Assembly: GCF_030408755.1 (NCBI RefSeq)
Contig: NZ_CP047209.1
Location: forward strand, 2,914,001 to 2,978,000
DNA from: Corynebacterium felinum
Lineage (GTDB): Bacteria > Actinomycetota > Actinomycetes > Mycobacteriales > Mycobacteriaceae
DNA: 64,000 nucleotides
Reading direction: 5' to 3'
In this document: in pieces, positions 26,700 through 37,075 of the stretch
How the letters are laid out: every line of letters begins with the position of its first letter
Numbering within the stretch: position 1 is the first letter of the stretch
The notes under the pieces: generated by a model
The model's input: the letters and a program-made list of their open reading frames with translations, nothing else
The model's database searches: none
What the model was told of the DNA's origin: nothing
Program-made: the position numbers and the translations under genes

Positions 26700-27589
26700 G
26701 AGAGGTCCCCTTGGTGTGTGGTGTGTTCGCTCTCGATAGTACCATGGCCGTTCAACTCAATGTAGAACGCTTGCGAACTTTCGTAGGTGTACGTGACTGC
26801 CATTTGGCTCGCAAAATGGATGAGAAGGCTTTTATCAAATTCACCAAGGTCGCCTTTCTTTTCTGAATCAACCGTCAGTAAACCATAAAGTCGATTTCCG
26901 GCGATGATTGGTGCCGTAACAAAGGTTTCGTAGGGCAATTCATCTTCATCAAGATTACTGGTGTCTGTTTCCAGTCGGCTCTGGCCTTTGCACGCCAGAT
27001 TAAAGGTTTCGTCGTTTTCTGTGAATATTCTCGTCGAAATCCGTTCACCGCCCACCGAAGAACGATTACTTACAGGAATCAACTTTGTTTGTGTCTGGTC
27101 GACTTCAAAGTGATTCACCCGAACCCCATTGGTTGATCCAAGCTGGTTGCGCACCAACACCACAATGGCCTTTCTTGCTCCGACGAAAGCATCATGATTT
27201 CGCTTCTTATCGGCTCTATTACCCACATCCAGTACTTGCACCAGGCTTATATTGAGCTCATCGAGAAGTTTGGAAATCTCTAATTCATAATTCTTTTGCA
27301 ATTCTATTAATGCATTTTTCTCCATCTCTGCCGCCTTCTTTTTCCTCCACTGCTCACCGAGCAGGAAGGCTAAATGGAGCAGTACTATGAGCACAAAAAC
27401 GATACAAGCACAGACAAACCATCCAGTAGTTACATGCGGATGGATGGCCGGTAATACAGCCAAACTTACAGGGAGAAGAATGCTCCCAACGGGGTGTTTC
27501 ACAAGTGCGGGAGGGTCTGTAAAAAATTTTTGGAGGCCAGTTTCATAGAAAAACTTATTATCGCTATCAGCCACAACGTCCCCCGACAT
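26696..27589 (-). CDS. Membrane protein with coiled coil and GAF-like domain
   Basis: The 297-residue product has two adjacent membrane helices (about 35-80: HPVGSILLPVSLAVLPAIHP and WFVCACIVFVLIVLLHLAFLL). A charged coiled coil follows (EQWRKKKAAEMEKNALIELQKNYELEISKLLDELN), then a cytoplasmic domain of about 160 residues. The segment FVTAPIIAGNRLYGLLTVDSEKKGDLGEFDKSLLIHFASQMA is typical of GAF domains. No kinase, cyclase or DNA-binding output domain is visible, so it would be a sensor acting through a partner, possibly the overlapping 54-residue product. The ligand is unknown. Confidence 0.65.
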   Translation of the reverse strand: MSGDVVADSDNKFFYETGLQKFFTDPPALVKHPVGSILLPVSLAVLPAIHPHVTTGWFVCACIVFVLIVLLHLAFLLGEQWRKKKAAEMEKNALIELQKNYELEISKLLDELNISLVQVLDVGNRADKKRNHDAFVGARKAIVVLVRNQLGSTNGVRVNHFEVDQTQTKLIPVSNRSSVGGERISTRIFTENDETFNLACKGQSRLETDTSNLDEDELPYETFVTAPIIAGNRLYGLLTVDSEKKGDLGEFDKSLLIHFASQMAVTYTYESSQAFYIELNGHGTIESEHTTHQGDLS

Positions 27590-27793
27590 TCACTCAATTA
27601 TATTGCAACCACAGCGAGCATTATTGAGTCGGAACGCGTAAATGCTCACTCCATGAATGATAACAATTCTCCATGAATCCACGCAGGGCTTTCTCAAACA
27701 AAATGGCTCCATCATGAGCGTGATATCACAAGCACAAGACATGAGCCCCTCACCTCATCCCCGAGGATCGCTCATGCGACTCATTCATTGATA

Positions 27794-27829
27794 AACGGGC
27801 TGGTTTCCTTTGAAGAAAACCAGCCCGTT
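27794..27829. terminator. Terminator downstream of pck
   Basis: AACGGGCTGGTTT (27794-27806) pairs perfectly with AAACCAGCCCGTT (27817-27829), a 13-bp stem. On the minus strand it follows the pck stop by about 20 bases. Confidence 0.8.
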
Positions 27830-27851
27830 AGCTCATAAAGCTCTACGCTCT

Positions 27852-29696
27852 TTAGCGCTCGCGCTTAGCAATAGCGGCATTCACGCGCTTACGTAAAGCA
27901 GCGAACTCCTCAAAAATCTCGGCAGGAACATGCTTGCCCAAAGACTTCAGGTAAGCCTCGTTCTCATCCAAATCATTCGCCCAGTTCGAGGCAGGAGCAG
28001 TCAACGCCTCACGAACATCCTCAACCGAGTAGCCCTCCAGGCCTTCCAGGTCCAGATCCTCAACATTCGCGGTGTAGCCAACCACAGTCTCACGAGCACC
28101 AACGCGACCCTCAATGCGGTCAACAATCCACTTCAACACGCGAGAGTTATCGCCGAAGCCAGGCCACAAGAAACGGCCATCCTTGCCCTTACGGAACCAG
28201 TTCACGAGGAAGATCTTCGGCATCTTCTCGCCACCCTTAGCACCCATATCAATCCAGTGCTGCAAGTACTCGCCAGCGTTGTAGCCAATGAACGGCAGCA
28301 TAGCCATTGGGTCATGGCGCAGCGCACCAACAACACCCTCAGCAGCAGCAGTCTGACCAGACGCCAGCAGCGAACCAATCATCGTGCCATGGTTCCACGA
28401 ATGAGACTCAGTGACCAAAGGAACAGTGTCAGGGCGACGGCCACCGAACAGGATCGCATCAATGCGAACACCCTTAGGATCATCAACCTCAGGTGCAGCA
28501 ATTGGGCACTGAACAATCGGCACAGCGTAACGAGAGTTCGGGTGAGCAGCCTCAACGCCAGACTCAGGAGTCCAGTCATGGCCATGCCAGTCAATCAGAT
28601 GCGCAGGAGGCTGATCAGTCATGCCTTCCCACCACACATCGCCATCATCAGTCAACGCAACGTTGGTGAAAATGGTGTTACCGGGCTCCATGGTCTTCAT
28701 AGCCATGGGGTTCGACTGGTAGTTAGTACCAGGCGCAACACCGAAGAAACCATTCTCAGGGTTGAACGCGTACAGGTGGCCGTCCTCACCGAACTGAATC
28801 CACGCAATATCGTCACCAACAACCTCAGCACTCCAACCAGGAATGGTGGGGGTGATCATCGCAAGGTTGGTCTTACCGCAAGCAGAAGGGAAAGCCGCAG
28901 CAACATTGTAGTTCTTACCCTCAGGGCTGGTCAGCTTCAGAATGAGCATGTGCTCAGCCATCCAGCCCTCTTCCTTCGCCATCACGGAAGCGATACGCAG
29001 CGCGAAGCACTTCTTCGCCAAAATTGCGTTACCGCCGTAGCCGGAACCATAAGACCAAATCTCCTTGGTCTCAGGGAAGTGGGTGATGTACTTCTCATCG
29101 TTGCAAGGCCATGCAACATCTTCCTCACCCTCAGCCAGTGGGTGACCCACCGAGTGCAGGCAGCGGACGAAATCCTTATCGCCCAAACGATCCAGCGCTG
29201 CCTGGCCCATGCGGGTCATGATTCGCATGGACAAAACAACATAAGGGGAATCAGTCAGCTGAATACCAATCTTTGGCTCATCAGCAGACAAAGGACCCAT
29301 CGCGAAAGGCACAACGTACATGGTCCGGCCCTTCATGGCGCCGGTGAAACGCTGCGTCAACTCCGCCTTCATCTTCGCAGGGTCGTACCAGTTGTTGGTA
29401 GGACCAGCACCATCCTCGGTCTCCGAGCAGATGAAGGTGCGAGACTCCACGCGAGCGACGTCGCTAGGGTTAGAGCGAGCCAGGAAGGAATTTGGTCGCT
29501 TCTCAGGGTTCAGACGAATCAGAGTGCCAGCTTCAACAAGCTCGGAGGTCATGCGGCCCCACTCTTCATCGGAACCATCAGCAAAGACCACACGATCCGG
29601 CTGGAACATCTCAACGTTCTCAGCGATCCACTGCAGCAGCTTCTCATTCTTAGTTGGGGCCTCGCCTACAAGTCCCTTGATTACCACGTTGGACAT
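27852..29696 (-). CDS. pck: Phosphoenolpyruvate carboxykinase (GTP)
   Basis: This 614-residue PEPCK-GTP converts oxaloacetate and GTP to PEP, CO2 and GDP at the start of gluconeogenesis. ATG 29696 ([16 protein letters not shown]) has AGGAG upstream; the frame opens 36 codons earlier without support. Signature segments are the hyper-reactive Cys P-loop [12 protein letters not shown] (kinase-1a), VGDDIAWI (kinase-2), [28 protein letters not shown] and [26 protein letters not shown] with the guanine-binding region. The length is normal for actinobacterial PckG. The roughly 680-bp upstream region shared with trmB holds a GlxR-like site, fitting carbon-source control. Confidence 0.97.
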   Translation of the reverse strand: MSNVVIKGLVGEAPTKNEKLLQWIAENVEMFQPDRVVFADGSDEEWGRMTSELVEAGTLIRLNPEKRPNSFLARSNPSDVARVESRTFICSETEDGAGPTNNWYDPAKMKAELTQRFTGAMKGRTMYVVPFAMGPLSADEPKIGIQLTDSPYVVLSMRIMTRMGQAALDRLGDKDFVRCLHSVGHPLAEGEEDVAWPCNDEKYITHFPETKEIWSYGSGYGGNAILAKKCFALRIASVMAKEEGWMAEHMLILKLTSPEGKNYNVAAAFPSACGKTNLAMITPTIPGWSAEVVGDDIAWIQFGEDGHLYAFNPENGFFGVAPGTNYQSNPMAMKTMEPGNTIFTNVALTDDGDVWWEGMTDQPPAHLIDWHGHDWTPESGVEAAHPNSRYAVPIVQCPIAAPEVDDPKGVRIDAILFGGRRPDTVPLVTESHSWNHGTMIGSLLASGQTAAAEGVVGALRHDPMAMLPFIGYNAGEYLQHWIDMGAKGGEKMPKIFLVNWFRKGKDGRFLWPGFGDNSRVLKWIVDRIEGRVGARETVVGYTANVEDLDLEGLEGYSVEDVREALTAPASNWANDLDENEAYLKSLGKHVPAEIFEEFAALRKRVNAAIAKRER

Positions 29697-30377
29697 CGTT
29701 TCTCCTGACGTTTGTTCACGTGCCTTTTTTACGGTGTTTCCAAAAATAAAGCCTAGCCAGAATCCACCCCGCTTCGCGGAGCCGATCCAAGTTAGCAATC
29801 TCACAGTGAATCAGCCTCACAGAAACTACCCCCTGTCCACACATGCGCAGCCTGCAAAAATACTGGCTCAAACAGAAACAACTTTCCCCCTTTGGGGGTA
29901 CTGTGACTTTTTTCAATAAGCGAAAATCCCCCTCAAACGGGGGCAAGAAGCACCATTCGTCGCGCTTATGCAGTTACACATTTCACTACCCGTGAAGCAC
30001 TAAGTACTAGGTCAGCAGATATCTTTCTAGCCTGCCACGAGTGCCATCACCGCCCACACGGAGCGACGTCGACAAGCTCAGCCCCGTACTCTTCATCCCC
30101 AGTTTTCGCCACCACTGATATCAAAAATTTCACAGACACAGATCACACTTGTGTACTTTTTCACACTAACCCTGTCTGGTAATATCCAGTGACCCCACCT
30201 GTCATACCTTCCCGACCGCCACCCCCACACCCGCCTTACTGCACACAACGCAGGTGATACAGCAGCACAACAGTGAGCCCAATCCGAAAGGAATAGCGCC
30301 GCAACTGGGCAGATGCAGACGCATCACCAACTGCAAAATATTGAGTTTTCACCCCCTAAGAAGGCACAATAGAAAGG
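29697..30377. promoter_or_regulatory. Divergent pck/trmB control region with candidate GlxR site
   Basis: There is no convincing gene in 680 bp. TGTGTACTTTTTCACA (30150-30165) fits the TGTG-N8-CACA form of corynebacterial GlxR sites. Two C5/G5 mini-palindromes lie close to pck: CCCCCTTTGGGGG (29886-29898) and CCCCC-TCAAAC-GGGGG (about 29928-29943). The pck promoter is probably near these, and trmB's lies just before 30378. Confidence 0.5.
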
Positions 30378-31151
30378 ATGTCTACTACTGATAATTCCGA
30401 AAAGAAGGTGGGCGAGCTCCCCAAGGGGCGTCCCCTCCAAACCGATTTCAACACCGAATTCAATAACGATCTCGACTACCCACGCCTTGGCACGGTCAGC
30501 TTCCGCCGCGGAACGCTCACCGAAAACCAAGAAGCACTGTGGGAACAGCACTGGCCACAACTCGGCACAGTGCTCTCCGACGAACAGATCAACCTCACCG
30601 AATGGTTCGGTCGCGAAGGCCACCCCACCATTTTAGAAATTGGCTCTGGCACCGGCACCTCCACCGCAGCCATGGCGCCACTCGAAGCTGACACCAACAT
30701 CATCGCCTGCGAACTGTACAAACCAGGTTTGGCCAAACTTCTCGGCGCAGCCGTGCGCGGCGAACTCAGCAACATCCGCATGATCCGCGGCGACGGTGTG
30801 GAAGTACTGACCCGCATGTTCGCCGAAGAATCCCTCGACGGTGTGCGCATCTTCTTCCCTGACCCCTGGCCCAAAGCTCGTCACCACAAGCGCCGCATCA
30901 TCCAATCAGGTGTACTCAACCTGATCGCCACCCGCCTGAAAAAAGGCGGCGTGCTGCATGTTGCTACCGACCACGCCGACTACGCCGAATGGATCAACGA
31001 ACTCGTCGAGGTCGAACCCATGCTGGAATACATGGGCTGGCCATGGGAACAATGCCCACAACTTGTGGATCGCCAAGTGATCACCAAGTTTGAAGGCAAG
31101 GGTCTGAAAAAAGATCACGTGATCACCGAATTCCTCTGGAGGAAAAAATAA
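30378..31151 (+). CDS. trmB: tRNA (guanine-N7-)-methyltransferase
   Basis: This 257-residue TrmB makes m7G46 in tRNA. The SAM motif [16 protein letters not shown] (residues about 86-101) is followed by [13 protein letters not shown], then the family hallmark [19 protein letters not shown] and the late [13 protein letters not shown]. The N-terminal 35 residues are an extra hydrophilic segment. The gene begins a plus-strand run trmB-NYN-mmpL3, the same order as Rv0208c-Rv0207c-Rv0206c. Its stop overlaps the next ATG by one base. Confidence 0.96.
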   Translation: MSTTDNSEKKVGELPKGRPLQTDFNTEFNNDLDYPRLGTVSFRRGTLTENQEALWEQHWPQLGTVLSDEQINLTEWFGREGHPTILEIGSGTGTSTAAMAPLEADTNIIACELYKPGLAKLLGAAVRGELSNIRMIRGDGVEVLTRMFAEESLDGVRIFFPDPWPKARHHKRRIIQSGVLNLIATRLKKGGVLHVATDHADYAEWINELVEVEPMLEYMGWPWEQCPQLVDRQVITKFEGKGLKKDHVITEFLWRKK

Positions 31152-31840
31152 TGGAAACCCTCGACCCCTCCTTTGAATTCGACACCGCCTTCGCCCCCGG
31201 CGCGGCCATTCCCGCAACCAAAGACACCCTGCTGCTGATCTGGGATGCCCCCAACCTCGACATGGGTCTCGGCGCCATCCTTGGTGGCCGCCCCAATGCC
31301 GCCCACCGCCCACGCTTTGACGCCATCGGCCGCTGGCTTTTGGCACGCGCCGGCGAGCTCAGCCACCAGCGTGGCACGCGCGTTGAGGCAGAAGCAACCG
31401 TGTTCACCAACGTCACCTCCGGTGGCGCCGATAACGTGCGCCCCTGGGTTGAAGCGCTGCGTAACGTGGGTTTCGCGGTGTTCGCGAAGCCAAAAAAGAC
31501 TGAGGAAACGGATGTCGATCCGGACATGCTGGAGCATATCCGACGTCGACACGCTGAAGGTGTTTTGCAAGGTGTCGTTGTTGCCTCCGCCGACGGCCAG
31601 AATTTCCGCGAAACCTTAGAAGAGCTCGCCGCCGAAGGCGTTGCGGTCACCGTTTTAGGTTTCCACGAGCACGCCTCCTGGGCTACGACCAGTGAGCTGC
31701 TGAACTTCGTCGATCTGGAAGAAATTCCTGGCGTATTCCGCGAGCCGCTTCCTCGTATTTCGCTGGATAGTTTGCCGGAATCCGGTGCTTGGTTGCAGCC
31801 GTTCCGCCCACTGTCTGCGCTGCTTTCTTCGCGCAGTTAG
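31151..31840 (+). CDS. NYN (PIN-like) domain protein
   Basis: The 229-residue product has an N-terminal NYN nuclease-like domain: LLLIWDAPNLDMGLGAILGG (Asp-x-x-Asn motif), AEATVFTNVTSGGADNVRPWVEAL, EETDVDPDMLEHIRRRH with conserved acidic residues, and VVVASADGQNFRETLEELAAEG. These fit metal-dependent RNase folds. The coupling to trmB (1-bp overlap) and the position before mmpL3 are conserved in mycobacteria (Rv0207c). An RNA-processing role is plausible but not shown. Confidence 0.8.
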   Translation: METLDPSFEFDTAFAPGAAIPATKDTLLLIWDAPNLDMGLGAILGGRPNAAHRPRFDAIGRWLLARAGELSHQRGTRVEAEATVFTNVTSGGADNVRPWVEALRNVGFAVFAKPKKTEETDVDPDMLEHIRRRHAEGVLQGVVVASADGQNFRETLEELAAEGVAVTVLGFHEHASWATTSELLNFVDLEEIPGVFREPLPRISLDSLPESGAWLQPFRPLSALLSSRS

Positions 31841-31854
31841 GGAAGGATTGTTCA

Positions 31855-34488
31855 ATGTTTAACCGCCTGGGTGATGGGGCTTTTCGCTTCCGCAAAATTC
31901 TGCCCCTTGTGATTCTGGCCGCCATCGTAGGTCTCCATCTCATGTTCGGGGTCACGCTTGCGGACAAGATGAGCCAGGAAGGCTGGGACGATCCCGGTTC
32001 TTCCTCCACTCAAGCAGCAAAGATCGAACTCGACACCTTCGGACGTGACAACTCCGGCGATGTGATCATGCTGTTTAGTGACACCACCAACCCCGGCGGG
32101 ATTGAACAATCTCCCCATTTTGCCGAAATCCAGGGTTTTCTCACAGCGCTCAAAGAGCAGTATCCGGATCAGATTGATTCGGTGACCAGTTTTTTTGATA
32201 AGCGCAACCCGAAGCTGAAATCTGCAGACAGCACCACCGCTTTTGCCGCGATCGCACTCAAAGGCGACAGTGAGCAAACCCTCAAAGACTTCCGCACCAT
32301 CCAGCCCTCCCTGCTTGAAGCGAAGTTACTGCACAGCGACATTGACGTTGAGATCGCCGGGGCGACCGCAGTAGCTGATGCGCTGGACGCCGGCATGGCA
32401 GGTGACATTAAACGCGCTGAGCTCTACGCCCTGCCCGCCGTGGGCTTAATGCTGCTGTTTGTTTTCGGCTCCGTCGTGGCCGCCGCCATGCCGCTGATCG
32501 TGGGCGGACTGTCAATCCTCGGTTCGCTGTCCATGCTGGCAATTCTGGCTGGTTTCACCCAAGTAAACGTCTTTGCCCAGTCTGTGGTGACTTTGCTGGG
32601 CTTAGGTCTTGCCATCGACTACGGATTGTTCATGGTCTCGCGCTTCCGCGAAGAACTCGACCGCATCAGCGCCACCGCAGTCGATGATCGCGCCAGCGCA
32701 CCCACGCAGGCCCTAAGCACGGAAGATATCCGCAACGCGGTGCGTATCACCACCGCCACGGCCGGTAAAACCGTGGTCTTTTCCGCCGCAATGGTCGCCG
32801 TCGCATTGTCAGGGCTTTTGATCTTCCCCCAAGCATTCCTCAAGTCTGTTGCTTATGGTGCCATTAGCGCTGTGGGCTTGGCTGCACTGCTTTCGGTGAC
32901 CCTGCTGCCCGCCTTGTTCGCACTGTTGGGCACGAAGATTGATTTCCTCACCATTCGCCGCAGCAGCCGCCGCGCCCGCAGCATCGAATCCACCTGGTGG
33001 TACCGGATTCCTGCCTTCGCCATGAAACGCGCGGGTCTGGTCACCATCGCCTTGGTGGCCGGTTTACTCGCGCTAACGCTGCCACTCGCGGGAGTGAAAT
33101 TTGGTGGCATCAACGAAACCTACCTCCCCCCATCGCATGAGGTACGCAGCGCCCAAACCACATTCAACGAGCAGTTCCCAGAGTTTCGCACCGAACCCAT
33201 CAAACTGGTGGTCACGGGTGCGACGAACGATCAGCTCGTCGCTATTTTCCAGCAAGCCAACCACATCACAGGGCTCAGTTCACGTTTCGCCCCTTCCTCC
33301 CCCACCAGCGATGGCACTACAGTACTCTCAGCGGGTATCAGCGACCGCAGCTTGCATGAGGAAGTCGTTGACCAGCTGCGCACCATTAACGCCCCTGAAG
33401 GTGTGAACCTGTATATCGGCGGCACCCCAGCGCTGGAGGTGGAGTCAATTGAGGCACTGTTTGCCAAGCTCCCCTGGATGGCCCTATACATTGTGCTGGC
33501 AACATTCCTGCTGATGGCCCTAGTCTTCGGTTCGCTGATTCTTCCCGCCAAGGCAATCATTATGACAATTCTGGGCATGGGCGCAACCTTGGGCATTCTC
33601 ACCGCCATGTTCGTCGACGGCATCGGCGCCGAACTTTTCCACTTCACCCCCGGCCCACTGATGAGCCCCGTACTGGTGTTGATCATGGCAATTGTGTACG
33701 GGCTCAGCACCGACTACGAAGTGTTCTTAGTCTCGCGCATGGTCGAAGCCCGCGATCACGGCGCAAGCACAGACGAGGCAATTAAAGCAGGCACCGCCCA
33801 CACCGGCGGCATCATCACTGCCGCCGCACTCATCATGATCGTGGTCTGTGGGGCCTTCGGTTTCTCCGACATCATCATGATGAAATACATTGCCTTCGGC
33901 ATGATTTTCGCCCTCATCTTCGACGCCACCATCATCCGCATGCTGCTCGTGCCCGCCGTGATGCATCTTCTCCGCGAAGACAACTGGTGGGCACCGAACT
34001 TTATCACACGCGCATCCGCACTCCTTGGGCACAACTCCGCACCAACTGACGCGCACTCCGTTCCCAGCACCCCACGCCGTGACGACGCCGACACCGTGTC
34101 TGCACCTGTTAACGGCGTCGATACGCAGCACGGCAGCATAAGGGACAAGGACGCAAGTACTGTCACCATGGCCTTGTTCCCCAGCATCGACAACCGCACA
34201 CACAGCCTCGCCGATGAGAAACAGCCACAGCGCGCTGAAAATGTTAGCCCCGTTACTTTAGTTGTTCCCGCCCCTGCACCCGCGACTAAGATGGACTCCT
34301 CAAACGCGATGACCCCCAACGTTGCCGACGCAACAGCTAAGGAAATCCCAGTGGACGACGAAACCCCGATTCACGAGGCCAACATTATCGACCCCCGCGC
34401 CGCAGGACGCAGCGGACGCCTAGCCGCGGAAGACAACGAGCTCGTTCCCTTCGCCGAACTGCTCAAACGCCTCAAGGATGAAGGATAA
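31855..34488 (+). CDS. mmpL3: MmpL3-type trehalose mycolate exporter (CmpL1)
   Basis: This 877-residue RND transporter flips trehalose monocorynomycolate across the inner membrane using proton flow. ATG 31855 (MFNRLGDGAFRFRK) has GGAAGGA upstream. An N-terminal helix is followed by a periplasmic loop, then helices with GLGLAIDYGLFMVSRFREEL (Asp-Tyr proton relay, first half), a second periplasmic loop (SHEVRSAQTTFNEQFPEF) and IVYGLSTDYEVFLVSRMVEARD (second Asp-Tyr pair). The C-terminal 170 residues are a hydrophilic cytoplasmic tail. The trmB-NYN-mmpL3 order identifies the MmpL3 orthologue rather than another MmpL. Its stop lies 11 bp inside the next gene. Confidence 0.93.
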   Translation: MFNRLGDGAFRFRKILPLVILAAIVGLHLMFGVTLADKMSQEGWDDPGSSSTQAAKIELDTFGRDNSGDVIMLFSDTTNPGGIEQSPHFAEIQGFLTALKEQYPDQIDSVTSFFDKRNPKLKSADSTTAFAAIALKGDSEQTLKDFRTIQPSLLEAKLLHSDIDVEIAGATAVADALDAGMAGDIKRAELYALPAVGLMLLFVFGSVVAAAMPLIVGGLSILGSLSMLAILAGFTQVNVFAQSVVTLLGLGLAIDYGLFMVSRFREELDRISATAVDDRASAPTQALSTEDIRNAVRITTATAGKTVVFSAAMVAVALSGLLIFPQAFLKSVAYGAISAVGLAALLSVTLLPALFALLGTKIDFLTIRRSSRRARSIESTWWYRIPAFAMKRAGLVTIALVAGLLALTLPLAGVKFGGINETYLPPSHEVRSAQTTFNEQFPEFRTEPIKLVVTGATNDQLVAIFQQANHITGLSSRFAPSSPTSDGTTVLSAGISDRSLHEEVVDQLRTINAPEGVNLYIGGTPALEVESIEALFAKLPWMALYIVLATFLLMALVFGSLILPAKAIIMTILGMGATLGILTAMFVDGIGAELFHFTPGPLMSPVLVLIMAIVYGLSTDYEVFLVSRMVEARDHGASTDEAIKAGTAHTGGIITAAALIMIVVCGAFGFSDIIMMKYIAFGMIFALIFDATIIRMLLVPAVMHLLREDNWWAPNFITRASALLGHNSAPTDAHSVPSTPRRDDADTVSAPVNGVDTQHGSIRDKDASTVTMALFPSIDNRTHSLADEKQPQRAENVSPVTLVVPAPAPATKMDSSNAMTPNVADATAKEIPVDDETPIHEANIIDPRAAGRSGRLAAEDNELVPFAELLKRLKDEG

Positions 34489-35521
34489 AACCCTGCTTGG
34501 CAATAAATGGGTCAGGTTTTTCGGGCCGCTCGCCATCATGGCGCTGGCGGCCTTTCTCCTACGCGACAAAATGCCCTTCCTGGCCACCGGCATGTCCGAA
34601 ATGCTACGCGCACGCCCCGGCGGACTCATCGCCTCCTTCATCGCCGTTGCGCTGAGCATGTGGGCCATGGCCGAAGTGATGCGTCGCCTGCTCAACGCCG
34701 GCGGGTACGCCATCAAACCAGTAGACACTCTCGCCCTGACCTTCATCGCCAACTCGTGGTCTTCCACCTTCCCCGGCGGGGCAGCGATTTCCACCGTCTA
34801 CCAGTTCCGCACCATGCGCACCTGGGCTGTGTCCGTGATGGTCAGTTCCTGGTTCATCATGCTGTCTGGCGCACTGTCAACCGTGTGGCTGATCGCTCTC
34901 GGATTAATCTCCATTTTCTTTCTTGGTGCAAGTTTTTCCCTCACACCCCTGATCGGCTCGGCCATCATCCTCATCGGGTTGGCACTCCTCGTATGGTGGG
35001 CTGCCAATAATCCACAGCCCTCTTCCCGCTTCGTAATCCGTATTCTCCACGGTGCAGGGAAAGTGCTGCGCAAGGACTTCTCAGCTCAGCAAGAATCCCT
35101 CAAGAAGCACTTTTTTCAGCTCGACGCCGTTCGGCTAAGCCCCACCCAATTCCTCATTGTGGCACTGCTTTCGCTATCTAACTGGGTACTCGATATCCTC
35201 GCCCTCTGGTTGTGCGTGGGTGCAGTCACCGGCATCTACCCTGCCTTTGAGTGGCCGGAAAACCACACCACCGTCCTTGGCATCACTCTTGCGTTTGTCA
35301 CCGCAAAAATCGTTGGCTCCGCCCAAATCACCCCTGCTGGCGTGGGCCCTGTGGAAGCCGCCATGACCGCAAGCCTCGTGGCTGTCGGTATGACCGCTTC
35401 CAGTGCCTTCGGCGTAGTATTTGTGTACCGGATTATTTCCTTCGCCTTTATCACCATCATTGGGTGGCTGTGGTACTTCGTCTCCGTCGCCCGCGGTGGA
35501 ATGCGGGCTCAAGAAGCCTAA
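34478..35521 (+). CDS. LPG-synthase-type (UPF0104) integral membrane protein
   Basis: The 347-residue protein has about eight helices and belongs to the lysylphosphatidylglycerol synthase TM-region / UPF0104 family. Typical parts are NSWSSTFPGGAAISTVYQFRTM and AQITPAGVGPVEAAMTASLVAVGM with FVYRIISF. No soluble aminoacyltransferase domain is fused, so lipid flipping or modification is possible but unassigned. It starts inside the 3' end of mmpL3, indicating translational coupling, and occupies the same relative position as the membrane-protein gene beside mmpL3 in mycobacteria (Rv0204c/Rv0205 region). Confidence 0.75.
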   Translation: MKDKTLLGNKWVRFFGPLAIMALAAFLLRDKMPFLATGMSEMLRARPGGLIASFIAVALSMWAMAEVMRRLLNAGGYAIKPVDTLALTFIANSWSSTFPGGAAISTVYQFRTMRTWAVSVMVSSWFIMLSGALSTVWLIALGLISIFFLGASFSLTPLIGSAIILIGLALLVWWAANNPQPSSRFVIRILHGAGKVLRKDFSAQQESLKKHFFQLDAVRLSPTQFLIVALLSLSNWVLDILALWLCVGAVTGIYPAFEWPENHTTVLGITLAFVTAKIVGSAQITPAGVGPVEAAMTASLVAVGMTASSAFGVVFVYRIISFAFITIIGWLWYFVSVARGGMRAQEA

Positions 35522-35593
35522 GCTTGAAGGTGAGACTTTTGTCTGTGCACGTGTGCTGCGCGTGTATCTTTCACTCTATAAGGACTTTTCTTC

Positions 35594-35938
35594 ATGAAAA
35601 CACTGTTTAAAGACATCCTGGCCACCTTCGTCTTTGCCGTTCTCGCCCGACTTGCCCACGGCGGGCTCAGTGTTCCCGCAGTGCTGGACACCTGGTGGCC
35701 TTTTGCCCTTGGCGCACTCGCAGCCGGCGCTGTTATTTTCGCATTTGGCCACGATGGCACCACCTGGCGTTCCGGTGTGATTGTGTGGGGTCTTTGCGCT
35801 GTGGTGGGCTTGAAAATCTGGGCGTTTCGCCACGGCGAAATCCCCCACATTTCCTTCATCATCGTCGCAACCATCATGTCCGGCCTGCTGATTCTTGGCT
35901 GGCGTGGGGTGGAAAGACTCCTTGCCAAAAGGACCTAA
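35594..35938 (+). CDS. DUF3054 family membrane protein
   Basis: This 114-residue protein has four predicted helices and the DUF3054 pattern: DILATFVFAVLARLAHGGL at the N-terminus, TWWPFALGALAAGAVIFAF, TTWRSGVIVWGLCAVVGLKIW and ISFIIVATIMSGLLILGWRGVERLL. Function of the family is unknown. It follows the UPF0104-type gene by 72 bp, and an AAGGAC site precedes the ATG. It ends 2 bp before the convergent frameshifted nuclease gene. Confidence 0.75.
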   Translation: MKTLFKDILATFVFAVLARLAHGGLSVPAVLDTWWPFALGALAAGAVIFAFGHDGTTWRSGVIVWGLCAVVGLKIWAFRHGEIPHISFIIVATIMSGLLILGWRGVERLLAKRT

Positions 35939-35940
35939 AT

Positions 35941-36941
35941 CTACCTTTGTTTTACCGCTAGGTGCGCCGCACGTTTGTGGTGGTTTTTTAATAGTGTTCG
36001 TAGCTGATAGATCATCGGGTGATCAAGGGGATCAAGGTTGGGGATATCGGCTCTACTCAGGCTGGGATCTACTTCCTCTGGTCGGAAGCGCATGATGATG
36101 TAGCCGAGGTTTTGGATAATTTTTTCCCGATAACGTTCATCTTCAAGCGCATGGTAGTTGTTACGGGTCTTAGCCCGCCCGTCGATTTCTATCCCTATGA
36201 AACCGTTAACCACAATATCGATCCGGTATTGATTAACAGGTACTTGAATTTCTACGCTGGTTATTTCTGGAATGCGGTCAAGTACACGTTCAATCAACCG
36301 GCGGGCTTTAGTCTCATAAAGGCTTTCACTTCCTTCTTTCGCGGTTTTCAACAACTCCAAGGCTCGGGGTTTACCCGCGATGCTCGGCATAGATTTGATG
36401 TCGGCATAGGCTTGGATTTTCGTGATACGCCCTTGTGTAAACGCTGCCTCGATAAAAGTTATGGCGATATCTTCGTCTTCTTCTTTAGCTACCAGATCCA
36501 CGAATGTACGGGAAATTTTTGTCACACGGACACCGTTTTCTTCCACAATGTCCTCTTCCGGCAACAGCCTAGAAGTGTATGAGACATAGGGACTGCGCTG
36601 GTTTTTCGCCGGAGGTTTCATCCTCCCAGGCAGTGCGACATGCACGGTAGCAAAATCTGTGGTGTTAGAGATAAAAGGAATACCTAAAAACAGGCAGCTG
36701 CCCTACCAACAAGTACAGCAGTACGAGATGTTGAAGCTACTGCATAACAGCGCATGAGGTTGCGTGAGCTAGGAGGAAGGCGCTGAAACACCTCGGAATC
36801 AATTGCTTGGGTACAGGCGAGTTTTCTGATTTTTACCCGCATACCTTGTGGGTTTTTCCGCAGGTTTTTTAAAGCATGAAGCGGTAGAGAGATATTCAGG
36901 CCGCGAGTAATGGTGTAGGTATTAGTGTTCATACTTTTCAT
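35941..36941 (-). pseudogene. AbiEi/DUF559-type endonuclease-like gene with frameshift
   Basis: Two frames join into one protein of about 333 residues if one base is added to an A5 run at 36686-36690 (T5 on the coding strand). The first ends VLVGRAAACF then stop; the second resumes LGIPFISNTTDFATVHVALPGRMKPP. The N-terminal part resembles AbiEi-like antitoxin proteins (RCYAVASTSRTAVLVGRAAA, later VTKISRTFVDLVA). The C-terminal part carries a DUF559/Vsr-like PD-(D/E)XK fold: ESLYETKARRLIERVL, YRIDIVVNGFIGIEIDGRAKT and a late RFRPEEV. Start is ATG 36941 or 36932. No toxin partner (AbiEii) is adjacent. The second frame alone (from 36645) could still yield the nuclease half. It lies beside the 115-bp array. 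Confidence 0.68.
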
Positions 36942-37075
36942 CAGAACACACCTGTAGCAAGTTCGCATCTCGAAGGGAACAATGTTCCCACGCCGCGATG
37001 TTGATATCCCCTTAAATCCCCTAGCTGTGGACAACTTTGCCTAGCCACAAACACCAACAGCAACAGCATGTCGAT

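Noticed and set aside
27930..29708. 592-codon plus-strand frame opposite pck
   Set aside because: Antisense shadow of a clear PEPCK gene, caused by codon bias.
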